This document shows, one piece after another, positions 48,521 to 60,640 of a stretch of 64,000 bases of DNA (position 1 is its first letter; every line of letters starts with the position of its first letter). The stretch lies in the NCBI GenBank assembly GCA_029204225.1, contig CM055106.1:45989180-46053179 (forward strand), read 5' to 3'. Below the pieces are notes generated by a model. That model had not been told where the DNA came from. It made no database searches and worked only from the letters and a program-made list of their open reading frames with translations. The DNA is from Diphasiastrum complanatum. Taxonomy: Eukaryota; Streptophyta; Lycopodiopsida; Lycopodiales; Lycopodiaceae. A program made the translations under genes and the position numbers.

Positions 48521-51245
48521 AGTACGTATCCTGCTGAATGATTGATCAAGTATCAGATAGATCAAAACGTCCGACTACGTTCAGCAATGACAGTTTCCAA
48601 GTAAAAGCTTCACAGAAAACTATACAGCCTATACTTAAGCTCAAAGCAGTGGCGATCGAGACTTTTGAAAGCGTCGAAGATCTGACGAAATGGCTCTTTA
48701 GTTTGCTCGAATCTGGTCAGAGGTGCATTAAATGTTGTTCGTGATATGCGGATTACAAGCTCTGGAGGCCTTAGAGTGAAACTCTGAAGGTTTCAAGTTT
48801 GTAAGAATCGCGAACACCGATGACTCATGACTGGATAAAAATAGATAATCTTTGCCCCGTGAGAGCTAGATGTCACGCAAAAAATCACGCTTCAGACAAT
48901 GAGAGACGGGAAAATATGTATTCTCGCTTTTTCGATGGATCATGGAAGCATTTGAGTGAACTGTGAATTCCACGGCGGTGGAGTGACTAGATGCCAAATC
49001 CATAAAACAACGGCGACATGGTCAGCGGGCCAACACCATGGCCCAGCAGTCCTGAGCCTATGGAATCTGGATTCTGGATCCAGACAAAACCTACCGGCCA
49101 CTCCCTTTCGCCCACTACCTTTGAATGACTTGAAAACAAAACGTCAAAGTCTTAAGTGCACACTGCACTCATTGATTGAGCCATCTAGTCGACAGCGGAC
49201 ACGATCCAGCCATCCACCAGCTACCCAAGCGATAAAATATTTTCAATCGTAAATTTGAACTTGTTACAGCCTCGGGGCCATATAGAATCTTTACTTAATA
49301 TTTACTCATCAAAACATATGAAGCACTGATCGCTAGCAACTATAACATCATATTCTCGCTCTTAAATAACGCAATTTGCAAAGACCTTCAATGAGGAAAT
49401 TAGCCATATTTAGCAGTTTTACAGTTTACATTGAATATATATTATAAACCTATAATCAAGAAGATTGAAGGCTGAAGCAATGAGCAAATATATCAACTAG
49501 TGTTGGAGAGAGGCAACATTCACTTATACAGCCCTGCCGACCTTCTTAAACAGGACCTGTCTTGTGAAAAGCATTTTCTTGAAAAGGTAATAAGTTTAGA
49601 GTTTTATTTACATTATTTACAAAGTACAGAGAAAAGCCTGTCACTGTATCATTCCCAGACTGAGATATATATTACTCTTAATTGATTCTAGTCGACAATA
49701 TGAACTGCTCATATATCTTCTCGTCAAAATATTTTCAAAAGGGCTTCGGGTTACAACTTACGGGTACCGTAGCAGTTGCTCTCTTTCTGCAACAACAGTA
49801 TGCCTGGTGCCGGTGACTGGTGCAATGACCAGTGCATTGTCCGTTCTTCTTTGACTATAGTCGAGACTAAGTAGTAGAGTAAGATGCAGACATGCAAAGT
49901 TACCAACCTGCTCTAGAACTTGATACTAGGACCAAGAAACATCGAAAATATTTGTTAATAGTTAAATCAGTGCTCCTATTTCGCTTATTTTTTAAAAGTT
50001 TTTTTTTCTTTGTATACTTCGTACTTTAAAAGTGAAATACCTACTGCCGCACTTATATTTTAAAACTGTTTTTTAATGCTGAAGGCCTAAGCTATCCAGC
50101 ATAAGTCTAACACATTTTCACGCCATTTATAGAATCTGGTTCCTAAAACTAAGCAAACATCACCCGGAAATCTATCGACATCCACGAAGATTCACAAATG
50201 ATTTGGTGGCTAAATATCCACAATCTAGTGCTTATTAAATTATAAATTAACACGCCTTCACCAAACTCCATCAACATCCCCACGTTGATTATGAGCAATT
50301 CGTCGCTTAACTAAGCAAACTTTACCAAAATCCATCAAGAATCAAGAATCTGCTCCAAGATCCACGCTCCTTCACCAATAATCCGCTTCTTTTCTTCCTT
50401 GGAAACATCCCCACCTACAGCCAGCTACGGACTACACCTCCACAGGCTCCATACACACCACCGCTGCTTTTCTTTCCTGCACTGCTCCTGCGCCTTCTGC
50501 TGCTGCAGCAGCCTTGTGCTAATAGCTTCCGGGATCGCTTTTTCTTTCCGCATTAACTAATTCCTCAGTTTCCCGTCTTGTTTTTCGCACACTTGGACGA
50601 AAATTGCAATGAAAGACGGGGAATCGACGCATGATCGCGCTGTCAATGCATCACCTCACACCCGTACGCTTTACATCTGCTTATCGTGACAATTGTAAAT
50701 AATGTAAGCAAGAACTAGGCCGTACATCCCTACCTAACGAACGAACGAACGAACGAACGAGCAGCAGCAGGCCGTACTGATTCAAGGACAGAGGAGGAAT
50801 AGTCTGGTCCCCAGCTCGCCTGGTGGGGACCCGCCTACGTCTTCTAGGCTTTGCTTTCGGCTGGCCTTCACACTCAACTTTAAAAAAAAAAAAGAAGAAA
50901 AAGGCAGAGGAGGTACCCCAAAGCAATAATTATTATAGACATAGCCCTCTTAGCTCTTACGTAGGCTTTGGACCACAAACGAATAGTAGATTGGGGAAAG
51001 GGGGGAGGGGAGAGGCCTTCTTGCCCTAGGAGAGCACACCGCCCTTGGAGGGCTTGTGTCTTAGCCCCGGGGAAGGACCGAGGAGAAAAGGGCCTTCCCC
51101 TGCATAATGAGCGTGTGAGAGGAGAAAGAATATCGGTTTTGCTGGGAGGAAGGGCGCGCTCTGAGGCCCTTCTCGGGCAGAAGGGCCGAGATGCGAGTCC
51201 TTCCTCTACGTGAATTCAATTTTTACTTTTCTTTTTTTTTTTTTG
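48521..51245. other. Upstream region of TMKL1
   Basis: Less AT-rich than the rest, with (AACG)n at 50736–50761 running into (GCA)n. GC-rich unannotated sequence occupies 50980–51215. Probable promoter plus intergenic DNA; no gene recognised on either strand. Confidence 0.5.
50736..50770. repeat. (AACG)n(GCA)n microsatellite
   Basis: Six tetranucleotide units followed by three trinucleotide units. Confidence 0.9.
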
Positions 51246-51360
51246 AGGTAAATTTTTTTTTTACACACACTTTCCGGGTGGAAGGTGCGTGTACAAAAAG
51301 ATAAAAAATTTTACGTGCACCTTCCGACATTCGAAAGGTGGTTGTAAAAAAAAATTGCCA
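51246..51360. repeat. Inverted-repeat (MITE-like or foldback) element with two internal hairpins
   Basis: The left end reads GGTAAATTTTTTTTTTACACAC. The reverse complement of the right end reads GGCAATTTTTTTTTACAACC. Inside are two hairpins around CACTTTCC..GGAAGGTG and CACCTTCC..GAAAGGTG. A flanking duplication is not obvious. Confidence 0.65.
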
Positions 51361-52840
51361 TAAAAAAATTTGCCCCACAGATTACGTTATGTGAGGCTAG
51401 TTCTTTGTAAAAATGTGGGGTGTACATGGTTATATAAAAGTTGCCAAACTTCTCGTTATATCGATTTTTGACATTATAATGCCAATTTTGTTCCTTCACT
51501 TTGTCGGCTTTCTCAAACGTTGCCAAGATTTTTGAGAGAATTATGCCTATTCCATTCTCGTACAATGGTCAACTTTCCTGAACACTTCTACAAACCCTTT
51601 ACTCACATTTGAGAAAATCGGCAAAGTATAAGATTGAAAACAACATTATTTCTCAAAAGCCAATATCATGAAATTTTTGACGGGTCTTTAAATAGGCATA
51701 TATACCCGTTTATAAGTGAAAGTCTTCAAAAACCTAAGAAGCTTTAAAGAATGTAGGTTTGTTGAGGACTACTCAAAAGAGGTTTTCCAAGCAATGAAGT
51801 GTCTCACATAACCTATGTCCTGCAGTTTTCTCGAGCGTTTAAGATTTTTTTTTTCTCTTGTCAAGGTTGGAGATTCCTTGAATTTTTATCTTCAAATTTC
51901 TAGAAGCAAAAACTCTTGTAAGCTACAAATGATTCAAAGGCTAGATTTTGACGATAAGTATTGTGTTTGTGCATACCTTGGGCTTTTGTTGTAGCAAGCC
52001 CATGCACTGAATAATGCTCATATTAATCAGCCGGTACTCTACCAAAGGAGTGAGGCATTATGCCAATAAAAGCTCTCGATTTTTGAGGCTGTGGGCTTTA
52101 CACTCCTTCATAACCTCGTATTAATCGGTCGGGTAGTCTGCCAAAGTAGTGAGGCATTATGCCAATAAAAGCTCTCAATTTTTTACGATGGGGCAACGTC
52201 TCTCAACATAACTTGATTGGATATTTGAAGATCAGTAACAATAGTTTGCAATTCTGATATATTTTTGAGTTGAGGTTTCCCCTAATGCAAGCTAACTCTA
52301 CCCCAAAATCCACCTAAAACACACTAAAAAGCAAAAACAACTATTTCTAGTTAGTGATAGCCTATCCCCAGTAGCGGCACCATTGTAGGGTGTGTAGATT
52401 GTGTGGTGAGCAGCCCTCGGCCTATCAAAAGGGTTAGAACACTTGGATAGCTTCCTAACTATGCTTAGTTGCTACTTTAGATGCTTATCTAATTCTATCT
52501 TAACACTACCCAATTTAATTCTACCTTCACTAACTCTAAACACATACATTCATCATGATTGAGAGTGAAAAGAGGGAGAGAAGAGAGTTAGAGGGAGGTT
52601 AGGGTGGCCCTTGCCCCTTGCTTCCTATTGGCTACTTGCAAGAAGGTGGGATTGAAATCCACACCCTTCACAAGAAGCACAAACTAATCTATGGTGTAGG
52701 AAGAAACACACCCCACCTACCACCATTTGACCTTTGACTAATTACCAAAACTTAGGAACTTAAGTTTAACTTAAACTTTGACCTTCTAATATTATTTTTA
52801 ATACATGGCCCAAAGTCTAGTTTATTCCAGTATGATTATT
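51361..52840. other. Intergenic DNA with one tandem duplication
   Basis: Contains the 98-bp direct duplication at 52021–52216 and otherwise nothing recognised. Confidence 0.5.
52021..52216. repeat. 98-bp tandem duplication
   Basis: Units 52021–52118 and 52119–52216 share GTGAGGCATTATGCCAATAA and AAAGCTCTC; their starts (TATTAATCRG) align with small differences. Confidence 0.85.
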
Positions 52841-52919
52841 TAGAAGTGCTCATTGGGCCATGGGCTTACGCACGCAAGATGCCACAACCCTCGCAACTTA
52901 TTTCTATTCTTCTGGCTAA

Positions 52920-53248
52920 TTTATTTATTTACATGGGAACATCTTCTGACATTCTGAGTGAGAAGAACTTTCTCCTCAAATGCAGCTTTGAAGTGAGCTC
53001 TCTCACTTCGTATAGTGTACTCAATATGTCCCAAACCTCTTTCGGAGATTGGGCTTGTTTGATATGGCCCATCCCTGAGCTTCCACTTGGAAATGGCTTG
53101 TTCATCGACACTGGGAAGTAGTTCAGTTCCATCAACTATTTCCCACAATTCCTTGGCCATCAATACTACGCTCATCTTGAATTTTCATAAATGGTAATTT
53201 GAACCTTTGACTACCATTAGAGCAAACTGTCATTGCGAATCCATCTTG
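52920..53248 (-). pseudogene. Ty1/copia gag N-terminal fragment
   Basis: KFKMSVVLMAKELWEIVDGT, ELLPSVDEQAISKWKLRDG and, in another frame, EVWDILSTLYEVR and TSKLHLRRKFFSLRMSEDV are consecutive blocks of the copia gag (DUF4219/UBN2 type). There is one frameshift and a stop near the start. Confidence 0.82.
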
Positions 53249-53366
53249 AAAATGCAAGGTAAGTGTATGCAAATAGTAGATTATATGGCTGGAATAAGTT
53301 ATGTTGTGTTTTTGCTATATCAGAACAATCATTCTGGTATTATATGCTCAATGGCCTCTGATGCCA

Positions 53367-53899
53367 TGTCAGGAGAATATGGTAGGTGTGTCATGACATG
53401 GGTGACTACTCCTCGGTGCATGAAACCACATCTATTGGATTCAGGCCGACTTCGATCGTTCAAAGTTTTCCCTACTTGATCACAGCTTCAAAGTCACTGG
53501 ATTGAGACTGTCGATTCCATAGCCATGCATGATGTTGGTAGTCGCCTTCAAACCATATCTGATTCTGTTGGAGATTTTGTCTAGTCGTGATGAAGGTACT
53601 GTTGAGTTGCCGATAGTTGGATTACGGCTGATTGTTCGAGGATGGCTGAATAATCGAGATTGATCACATAGTCTGGGATGATAGAACAATCGCATATGGC
53701 CGAACAATCAAAGGTGGCCAAATAGTGGGTGTCGGCTGAGTCGACAGAACACTGTCATCGATTCTTTTGTATTTCTGTAGCCTTTTAGAAAACAAGTGTT
53801 TTTCCTGTAGAGTATGTGACTGTGTGGTTATTTACAAGCAGCAAGTGAATAGATCTAGATTAGCATAGAGATAGGGATGGGGAGGATAGAAATCCAACA
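53367..53899 (-). repeat. Copia LTR (533 bp)
   Basis: Ends defined by TG..CA and by the adjacent primer-binding site. A 65–70 bp degenerate second copy of its outer (U3) end lies at about 53925–53995. Confidence 0.72.
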
Positions 53900-54653
53900 C
53901 TATAGACTAAGCAACTATACAAGTAATTATATATAGCAAATGAATAGATCTAGATTAGCTATAGGATTAGGGGGGGAGAGGATTGAAATTTGACAGTGGC
54001 AATGATAGAGTTGGGAGGGGGTGAAATTTGTGGATATGGAACCTATAATAAATGTCCTTTTGGATTTCAATAACTTTTGCCAAATTGTCAGAAGATTTAG
54101 AATGATGAAAAAATATTCGACGAGGGTTATCTTGAGATACAAGTGAGTTTGGATACGTATTAATGTATTATCCACATGATTACAACAAATTTTGGTAGTT
54201 GCTCTCAACAAATGATGTGGCCATAGACATGGAATATGTGCACAAAGCTATAAAATAGACAAAGGATGATAGTAAGTTATACATGCAACACAATGACAAC
54301 AACTAATACAAAAGAAAACTACTAGGGACATACCTTGGCACCGAGATAGAAGTGCTTGTTTGACTTCTTCGATGATAGGATGAGGAATTATATGCTCACA
54401 ACCACAACATCAAGAAGGATATAGTCAAGAGATATTGTCGTGTCTTTCTTTGTGGCAATCCTCTAGACAAAGAATTGATTGGGAAAGTATCACTTTAGAT
54501 TAGAACTTCTATTCTTCCACGAGAATCAACCAACTCTAGATTGTTGACAAGAAACATACAAAAATAGTCTATATCAACTTCCAAATTTTGGATTTCATCA
54601 CCCTCATCTTGAAGATGTAGTGTGCCCAACTATTCAATAAGACTTTTTGAAAT
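53900..54653. other. Non-coding spacer between two copia fragments
   Basis: Partial LTR-end duplicate at 53925–53995, then decayed sequence downstream of the next copia protease fragment. No motif survives. Confidence 0.5.
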
Positions 54654-55112
54654 TTATCTCCTAAACATGTCGAAGTCAGTCAAAGCTAATATCCGCTTTA
54701 TCATCCCGCTAGCTAACTTCACTGGTACCACTCCAAATCCTTTAACGGATAGCAATTTGCCATCGGCTTGTCCAACTTCATCACCATTGTGCATTTCCTT
54801 GAGTTCTGAAAACCACTCTTTCCTTGAAGTCATGTGCTTGGATGCACCACTATCAATGTACCAGGTATCCTTGGACCCATGCTTCTTTTGGTCCTTCTGA
54901 ATCCGAAATGTCGAGAATAATTGCATCTCTAATTGATAAGTTGATGACATTTTGTGCTTTATGTTTTCTCCTATCAAATTCGGCTGATCTTCTTCGATCA
55001 TTAGCTCATTTTCTATCAAAATGTTTTTTTGTTTGAATCTCCAAACTACATAGTTGTCGGCTCCTTCCAATTTGCTTGACTCATTGAGGACACTCTCACC
55101 TAGAGTTGCCAT
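54654..55112 (-). pseudogene. Ty1/copia gag-protease with internal deletion
   Basis: Starts MATLGESVLNESSKLEGADN (ATG 55110–55112) and continues NYVVWRFKQKNILI. Within about 60 residues it reaches the protease WYIDSGASKHMT and LSVKGFGVVPVKL. A normal gag is near 300 residues with a zinc knuckle, so most of gag including the knuckle is deleted. Confidence 0.85.
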
Positions 55113-55223
55113 TACTGGATAGATGAGTCTAGATTGTAGAAAAAAATGGCTCAACCTGAGCACACAACTTGTCTCCAAATTTATCACACCAGAAAACTGT
55201 ATATTCTTGGTTGTACACCTAAT

Positions 55224-55391
55224 ATCGGTTCAACGCGCTTGTGTACTACAACTCGGGACCTTCTTGGGCTCGTGCGCGTTGATCCGATATTAGTACGGAT
55301 ATGTGATAACGGTTCGGCACGCGGGTGTACGACCACTAAGAAATTCTTTCAGCTCGCGCGCATAGATCTGATATCAGTAAGAATCAGGATG
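55224..55391. repeat. 84-bp GC-rich tandem duplication in the copia leader
   Basis: Units begin ATCGGTTCAACGCGC (55224) and AACGGTTCGGCACGC (55308) and both continue to GAT(C/A)..GATAT(T/C)AGTA. They are diverged and much richer in CpG than the flanks. Confidence 0.75.
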
Positions 55392-55884
55392 AAAAGTAGA
55401 GAGAATATAAGAATTTTCAGAGAGAATATTCTAGATGATTTCGAAGTGTGATATCGTTCAAAAGACAAAAATCAATAATGTGAAAAGTATGAAGCCTCAT
55501 AAACTCTGAATGGCAATACTAGACACTGTTCAGCGTGATTTTAGTTCCTCAAACATACAATGAGATATTTCTTGCCAAACCTCTCTCACAAATGGCACTT
55601 TTCACAAAAGCTAGGAAGTATTGTAAAAGTCTGCCCACTCAACAGATTTTTAATCTATCTGATGCTGCCCTGGCTTTTCTGATGCCTCCGAGACTGTGTC
55701 TTCGTTCCCCACTGATGATTTTGAGCTCCAAAACTTGTAGAATACACCAAGGAAGGATTCCTTCTAGTCATTTTGTCTCTCCCAGCTTTCACCTCCTGTG
55801 AAGGACTTTCTCACTTCATTGCGGAGCCTTTGACAAGCTGTAGCCACTGATCAGGCATGCAGGACTATCGCAGCTTTGATACCA

Positions 55885-56167
55885 TGTCAATAATCAGATA
55901 AGCAACATCAAGCATTCACCATAAGCGATCACCAAAGAAGGCGGAAGAAGAACACGCACTCTCACTCAATACTCTATCACATTGTATTGCATACTGAATG
56001 TAAAATGTACAAATAAACCCTGAACCCTGATAGAGAGAGAAAACCTAGGAGTAGACTACTAGACTAGCCTACGGCTAGTTACAGCTGGTAATAGCTGTCA
56101 ATAATAAAGTACATCATGAACAGTAACTAAGAAGTGTAACAATGAAGTTTATCATTGATTTCTAACA
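55885..56167 (-). repeat. Copia LTR (283 bp)
   Basis: TG..CA ends with a primer site directly inside. A short CTCTCTCTATC and a TTTATTTGTAC stretch are the only promoter or terminator-like strings. Confidence 0.8.
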
Positions 56168-59100
56168 CAACAAAAAGTAACACATGCAAAATTTACAATG
56201 GCAATGCATGTGAGTTGTCCCAAGATATCTACTCAAAATGTGTTACAAAAGAAAGATCATAGCTCCACCTAGATTTGAAATGAGTACTAGACTAGGAAGT
56301 CTTACTATGGTCACAAAATGTGCAAGTTACCAATTGAACAACCAAAGTAGCATTAAAATTGACAAGGCTGGTGGAATCCATCATGCAACTAGCAATCAAA
56401 CAAATTTGGAAGATGCTATCTAGTGCTCTTAAACAATCCATTAAGTAATATTTAACTATGGTGCTTCAATTGGTGCCTTTGATAGATGAATAACCTAAGA
56501 GGAAATCCACTCATCACATGATTTCAGGAGAACAACAAGTATGGTGCATTCTGCATACCAAGTGCACTTGTGTTATGCACTCAACCTCTCTCTAATGCAC
56601 CCATGATTCTTTTGATGGTGGGCATTTTGGATTTAAAAAATCCTTCAGCTATCTTGGAACTCATTTTTTTTTTGCCCAGAATACACCAATTCATCCTATC
56701 ATGTATCTTTTTTTTTTTCTTCTTTTTTTCCAAAACTAAGTACTGTAGAGGCAAAACATGAGGACTTTTATGAACATGCCCTATATCTCAAAGATAGTGG
56801 ATGGACATCTCTATTGACTATATTATGGGCATTCTATGGACACAATGTGGTCATGATGTTTGCTTGGTTGCGGTAGACTAGTTCTTGAAGCAAATGCATT
56901 TCATTCCTATTCATGGTGCTATAACTTCTGCCTCAATGAGCTTGCATCTTCTTGTCAGAAGATTTTACCTCCATGGGTTATCATAGTCATATTATAGTGG
57001 GCTAATGGGAATTGCCTATCATATTGAGGCTCATGGTCAAGTTGAGGTTTTGACTCACATACTTAAAGTTTATTTACATCCATTTGTTTCTCCCTTTGGG
57101 CATTATTGGGACTAGCATTCGTGTTTAGCATAAATAACTAGAAAATAGTAGTTATCACAATGACCATTTCATCGATGAAAAATTGCACAACTCATATTCT
57201 CATTATTCACAAACCTCTCAAGTAGAGGAACACTTGTACAATATTAATAGGATACCTTGATAGGACTCCTTACTATATGTATCTTCTTTATGATTCAAAC
57301 TTGGGACTTTGATGACACCAACAACTGTTAAATCTAACTAGACAATGATTTCACACATCTTTGAGCTTTGATGTTCTTTACTAAGCCTCATTTTTCACAA
57401 TGGGCTTCAAAGATTTTTCCTTTCAAATGAAAGGTGTTAAGAGAATGAGGCATTCCTATGCCATACGTCCAAAACATTTCAAACTTAACCAAAGGGACAC
57501 TACAAGACTAGATGTGGAGTGCAAAAGTTATGTTGCTTATGCAAAGTACATCATTACAAATATAATAATAATTTATGTTTTTTAGGTGAAAATTTACATT
57601 TCCATTGCCATTTGTGATCTAAAAATAAAGATCTCAACCTTCATATGATTCTAGTGAAATACACATTTCAAGGCCAAGGGTTCTTGAAAGTCAATGCATA
57701 GTCAAGGCAATAGTTGTGAATAAGTAGTATGCATCTTATTAACACTATTTTCTCAATCACACACATCATTTAAAAATTTGAGCCATTTTGTCAAACAAGA
57801 AAATGAAAGGAGCTTACAAAATGGATGGCAAGTTGCAAGTTGCATTTTCTTGCACATACAGATCCAACTTTATGACTTTTGAGGCCTTTGCCATTGCACT
57901 CTTTGTATGGGAAAGGTGATTTTTCACAGTGGTGAGTGTCATTTGAGAAATTAGGTTTAGCCCATTAGGGGGAGACATACGATCTCAAAAGTCACCCAAA
58001 CCACCATAAACTTATCTAGAAAAACCATTCCCTTACATGAAGGATGAGCAAAATGTTTACTTATTATTGTCCATCGCAACTACAAATTGTGCTATGTAAA
58101 AAAGTTAAGCATCTTTTGTACGATAAGTTGAGCTAAAACTTCATCGACAATCAAAGTTCTTTTAAGGGTGTGTAGATTTTTTCTTTTATCATGGACTTTT
58201 ATCACTTTTTTGGTAGGTAGAATATAAGGAGGGCGCTTTTTCCATCATGAAGTAGATTTTTATTGTGGTCCAAAAAGTTCAAGAGAAATCCTTTTTTATT
58301 TAGCTTTTATTCCTTTTGGAGAGACCATTCGTTTTTTTTGTTCCCTTTTCTTTTGTATGTCCTCATTTTTGCATCAGATTGGAGAGGATTAGAATCTCCT
58401 AACATACTCATTACTCATTGGAGGACAAGAACCCATTTATTGAAACTCTAGTATCTACCTATCTTGATTTTATAAATGATTATTTAGATTCTTGACCATT
58501 TGACACACGCGAGGGAGAAAGAAAAAATGATATAAGCCTTAAAATCTATTTTTTAAGTCCATTAGCATCACGAAAGAGAGCAATTATGAAAGAATGTGCA
58601 AGGAGCTTCAATCTTAATAAGGTCACACCAACTTTACTAAAAGATAGTTACATGGCTCAACTTAGTTGTGCTAGAGAGAGTCTAGGTAGACATTTATTTC
58701 AAAAGTGTGTGGTGAAATCATTATGCATCGCCCTTAATGATCCAATATTGACATTTGAGATTAAGGAGCGATTGTCAAGAGATTTTGACATGACATCTTT
58801 TGTAAAGTTGATGCTTGTCATATAGCTTTTTGTTAAGGTTTGTTTGTCATTCAATGTTGACATTTAAGATTAAGGTTTGCTTGTCATGCAATTTTGACAT
58901 GATGTCTTTACTAAAATTGATGGTTCTCATATGACGTTTCGTTCTATGTACTCAAAACTCCTTATCTCCAAAATAAATTCAATGAAGTATGAAAACAACA
59001 TGTATATTCTTTATTATTTCATGTGAAGTATGAATTTTGACTTAATTTTACAACATAATGTGGACTAACACAAGGTGGGACTTACCTCTAAGTTGCATCA

Positions 59101-59550
59101 TAGGTGGCAACTACATATGCGATCATGGGAAAAAAGTCCTCATATGCCATCATGGGGCAAGTCCTCTTAATGGTGGAGGTCCCATGATAGTTTCATTAGA
59201 CTTGGTAGACTGTGAACCCTTGAACCCCATGTCCAATCAAACTCATTTACTACATTATTCAATTCAAATTGAGGCCACTTGCACTTACCTTCATCCAGTG
59301 GCTTTGTGCAAAAGTTGTGCTCCTAATAATGTGGGGTGTAGGTGTGGATGCTACTTCCTTGGTTTGAAATTTATCTCTCCCATGTATCTTTAACCAACCT
59401 TGGAATTCTAATAATCAATTGATGTGCACTTTTTTTAACTGTCTCAAGAAGTTCTTTTTGACAAATTTATGCTCGTTAATTGTTGATGCTCACAATATGT
59501 GAGAAATATTTTTAACTCATGGTGAAAGAGCTAACCTTGGTTAGTAAAAC
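56168..59550. other. Gene-free AT-rich region
   Basis: No protein family found. A roughly 80-bp duplication with a 109-bp period is visible at 58748–58935. Confidence 0.5.
58748..58935. repeat. Diverged direct duplication (109-bp period)
   Basis: TTGACATTTGAGATTAAGG (58748) and TTGACATTTAAGATTAAGG (58857) each lead into TTTTGACATGA.. and GTTGATG/ATTGATGG..CATATG. Confidence 0.75.
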
Positions 59551-59559
59551 TTTTAAAGT

Positions 59560-60640
59560 TTTGTGCACTACATTGTTGGACATCTAGAAACCACACCCAA
59601 TTCGCCGATATGCATCATGATCTGGAGGACTCTCTTGAAGTGAAAGCTAAAAAAACTGGATTTTTAGCAAGGTGAATGCAACTTTAGTTATCACAAGATA
59701 CAATGGTTGCATCCACTTGTGGTTGACCTAAGTTATCAAGCAATCTACATCACTAAACTGCTTTCTATGTTTCACTACTAAGAGCATGATACTTAGTATG
59801 TTGTAGGCTACTTTTTGGTACTCCATGGAATTGTAATTGGCAAATTTTCTAAAAGTAGGCTTCTTTATGCTACTTCATGAAATTCTAGTTGCCAATACTA
59901 GTGGTAGATCATCTGTTATCAATAATACGTGTCCAATCTACATTAGCATAACTTACAACATTGGCACTTCATGTTGATCATACTTCAACCCATAATTTAG
60001 TGTTCCATGAATGTACCTAAGTATTCACTTGGCATATTTTTAGTATGATTGTCTAGGATCTTGAATAAATTGACGAATAACACCACAACACAAGCAATAT
60101 CAGTACTTGTGTGTGTCAAATGTATCAAACTACCCAGAATTGTCTATAGAAATAGGAATCCACGACATCATGCAGTCCTGGATATTGAAGGCAAATCTCA
60201 TGCATATTTGCTTTGAGGAAGAAGAATTATTTTTTTCCTTCTACATTTCAATCCTCTTCATACAAGAATGCAACAATTCTAAGTTTCTCATGTCAAAAGC
60301 ATTGGAAAAATCTAAATTAATCTAATCTATCAAAATTTGATTGCTTCTAGTAATGATGAATTTAACAATATATTGAATAATGAACACATTATTAAAATCA
60401 TGTTGTAGAATGTAAAGGTTAGGATGTAAGCACACTCATTATAATTCTCCTCTGTTTGTAGTGTTCATTGCTGCAAGAGTACCATGATTGTGGTACTCAC
60501 TTCAATCCATAAATAGCCTTGTTGAGCTTGCAAACAAGATCTCCTCTCCCTGTCTCAACAAATCCTTGAGGTTGTAACATGTACACCTCTTCATCTAGCA
60601 CTCCATCAAGAAAAGCAGACTCTTTACATTCATTTGTTGG
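59560..60640 (-). mobile_element. Decayed Ty1/copia RT–RNase H relic
   Basis: Minus strand, no long frame, but pieces in order: [21 protein letters not shown] and [12 protein letters not shown] (RT), later KYAKWILRYIHGTLNYGL-like, an RNase H region with a mutated DADW, RRSTT and, near the end, LDNLGQPQVDATIV and SCIHLAKNPVF. These are standard copia landmarks with many stops. The YVDD box is not recognisable. Confidence 0.72.

Larger units (their letters stand above)
52900..53899 (-). mobile_element. Ty1/copia 5' end: LTR, primer site and gag fragment
   Basis: Minus strand: LTR 53899–53367 (TGTTGGATTTC … CTCCTGACA, 533 bp), immediately followed by TGGCATCAGAGGC (53354–53366), a variant Met primer site, a short leader, then gag to about 52900 where similarity ends. 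The remaining pol and the other LTR are missing. Confidence 0.75.
54654..56167 (-). mobile_element. Ty1/copia 5' half: LTR, primer site, deleted gag and protease
   Basis: Minus strand: LTR 56167–55885 (TGTTAGAAATCAAT … TTGACA, 283 bp), then TGGTATCAAAGC (55873–55884) as primer site, a leader of about 760 bp with a tandem repeat, and the gag-protease frame from 55112. It fades at about 54650. A different family from the copia fragment ending at 53899, judging from LTR length and sequence. Confidence 0.8.

Noticed and set aside
51000-51215. Gly/Arg-rich plus-strand frames in the GC-rich patch upstream of TMKL1
   Set aside because: Openness follows from base composition; no conserved motif.
58586-58825. 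79-codon plus-strand frame
   Set aside because: Overlaps a tandem duplication and matches no family; treated as non-coding.
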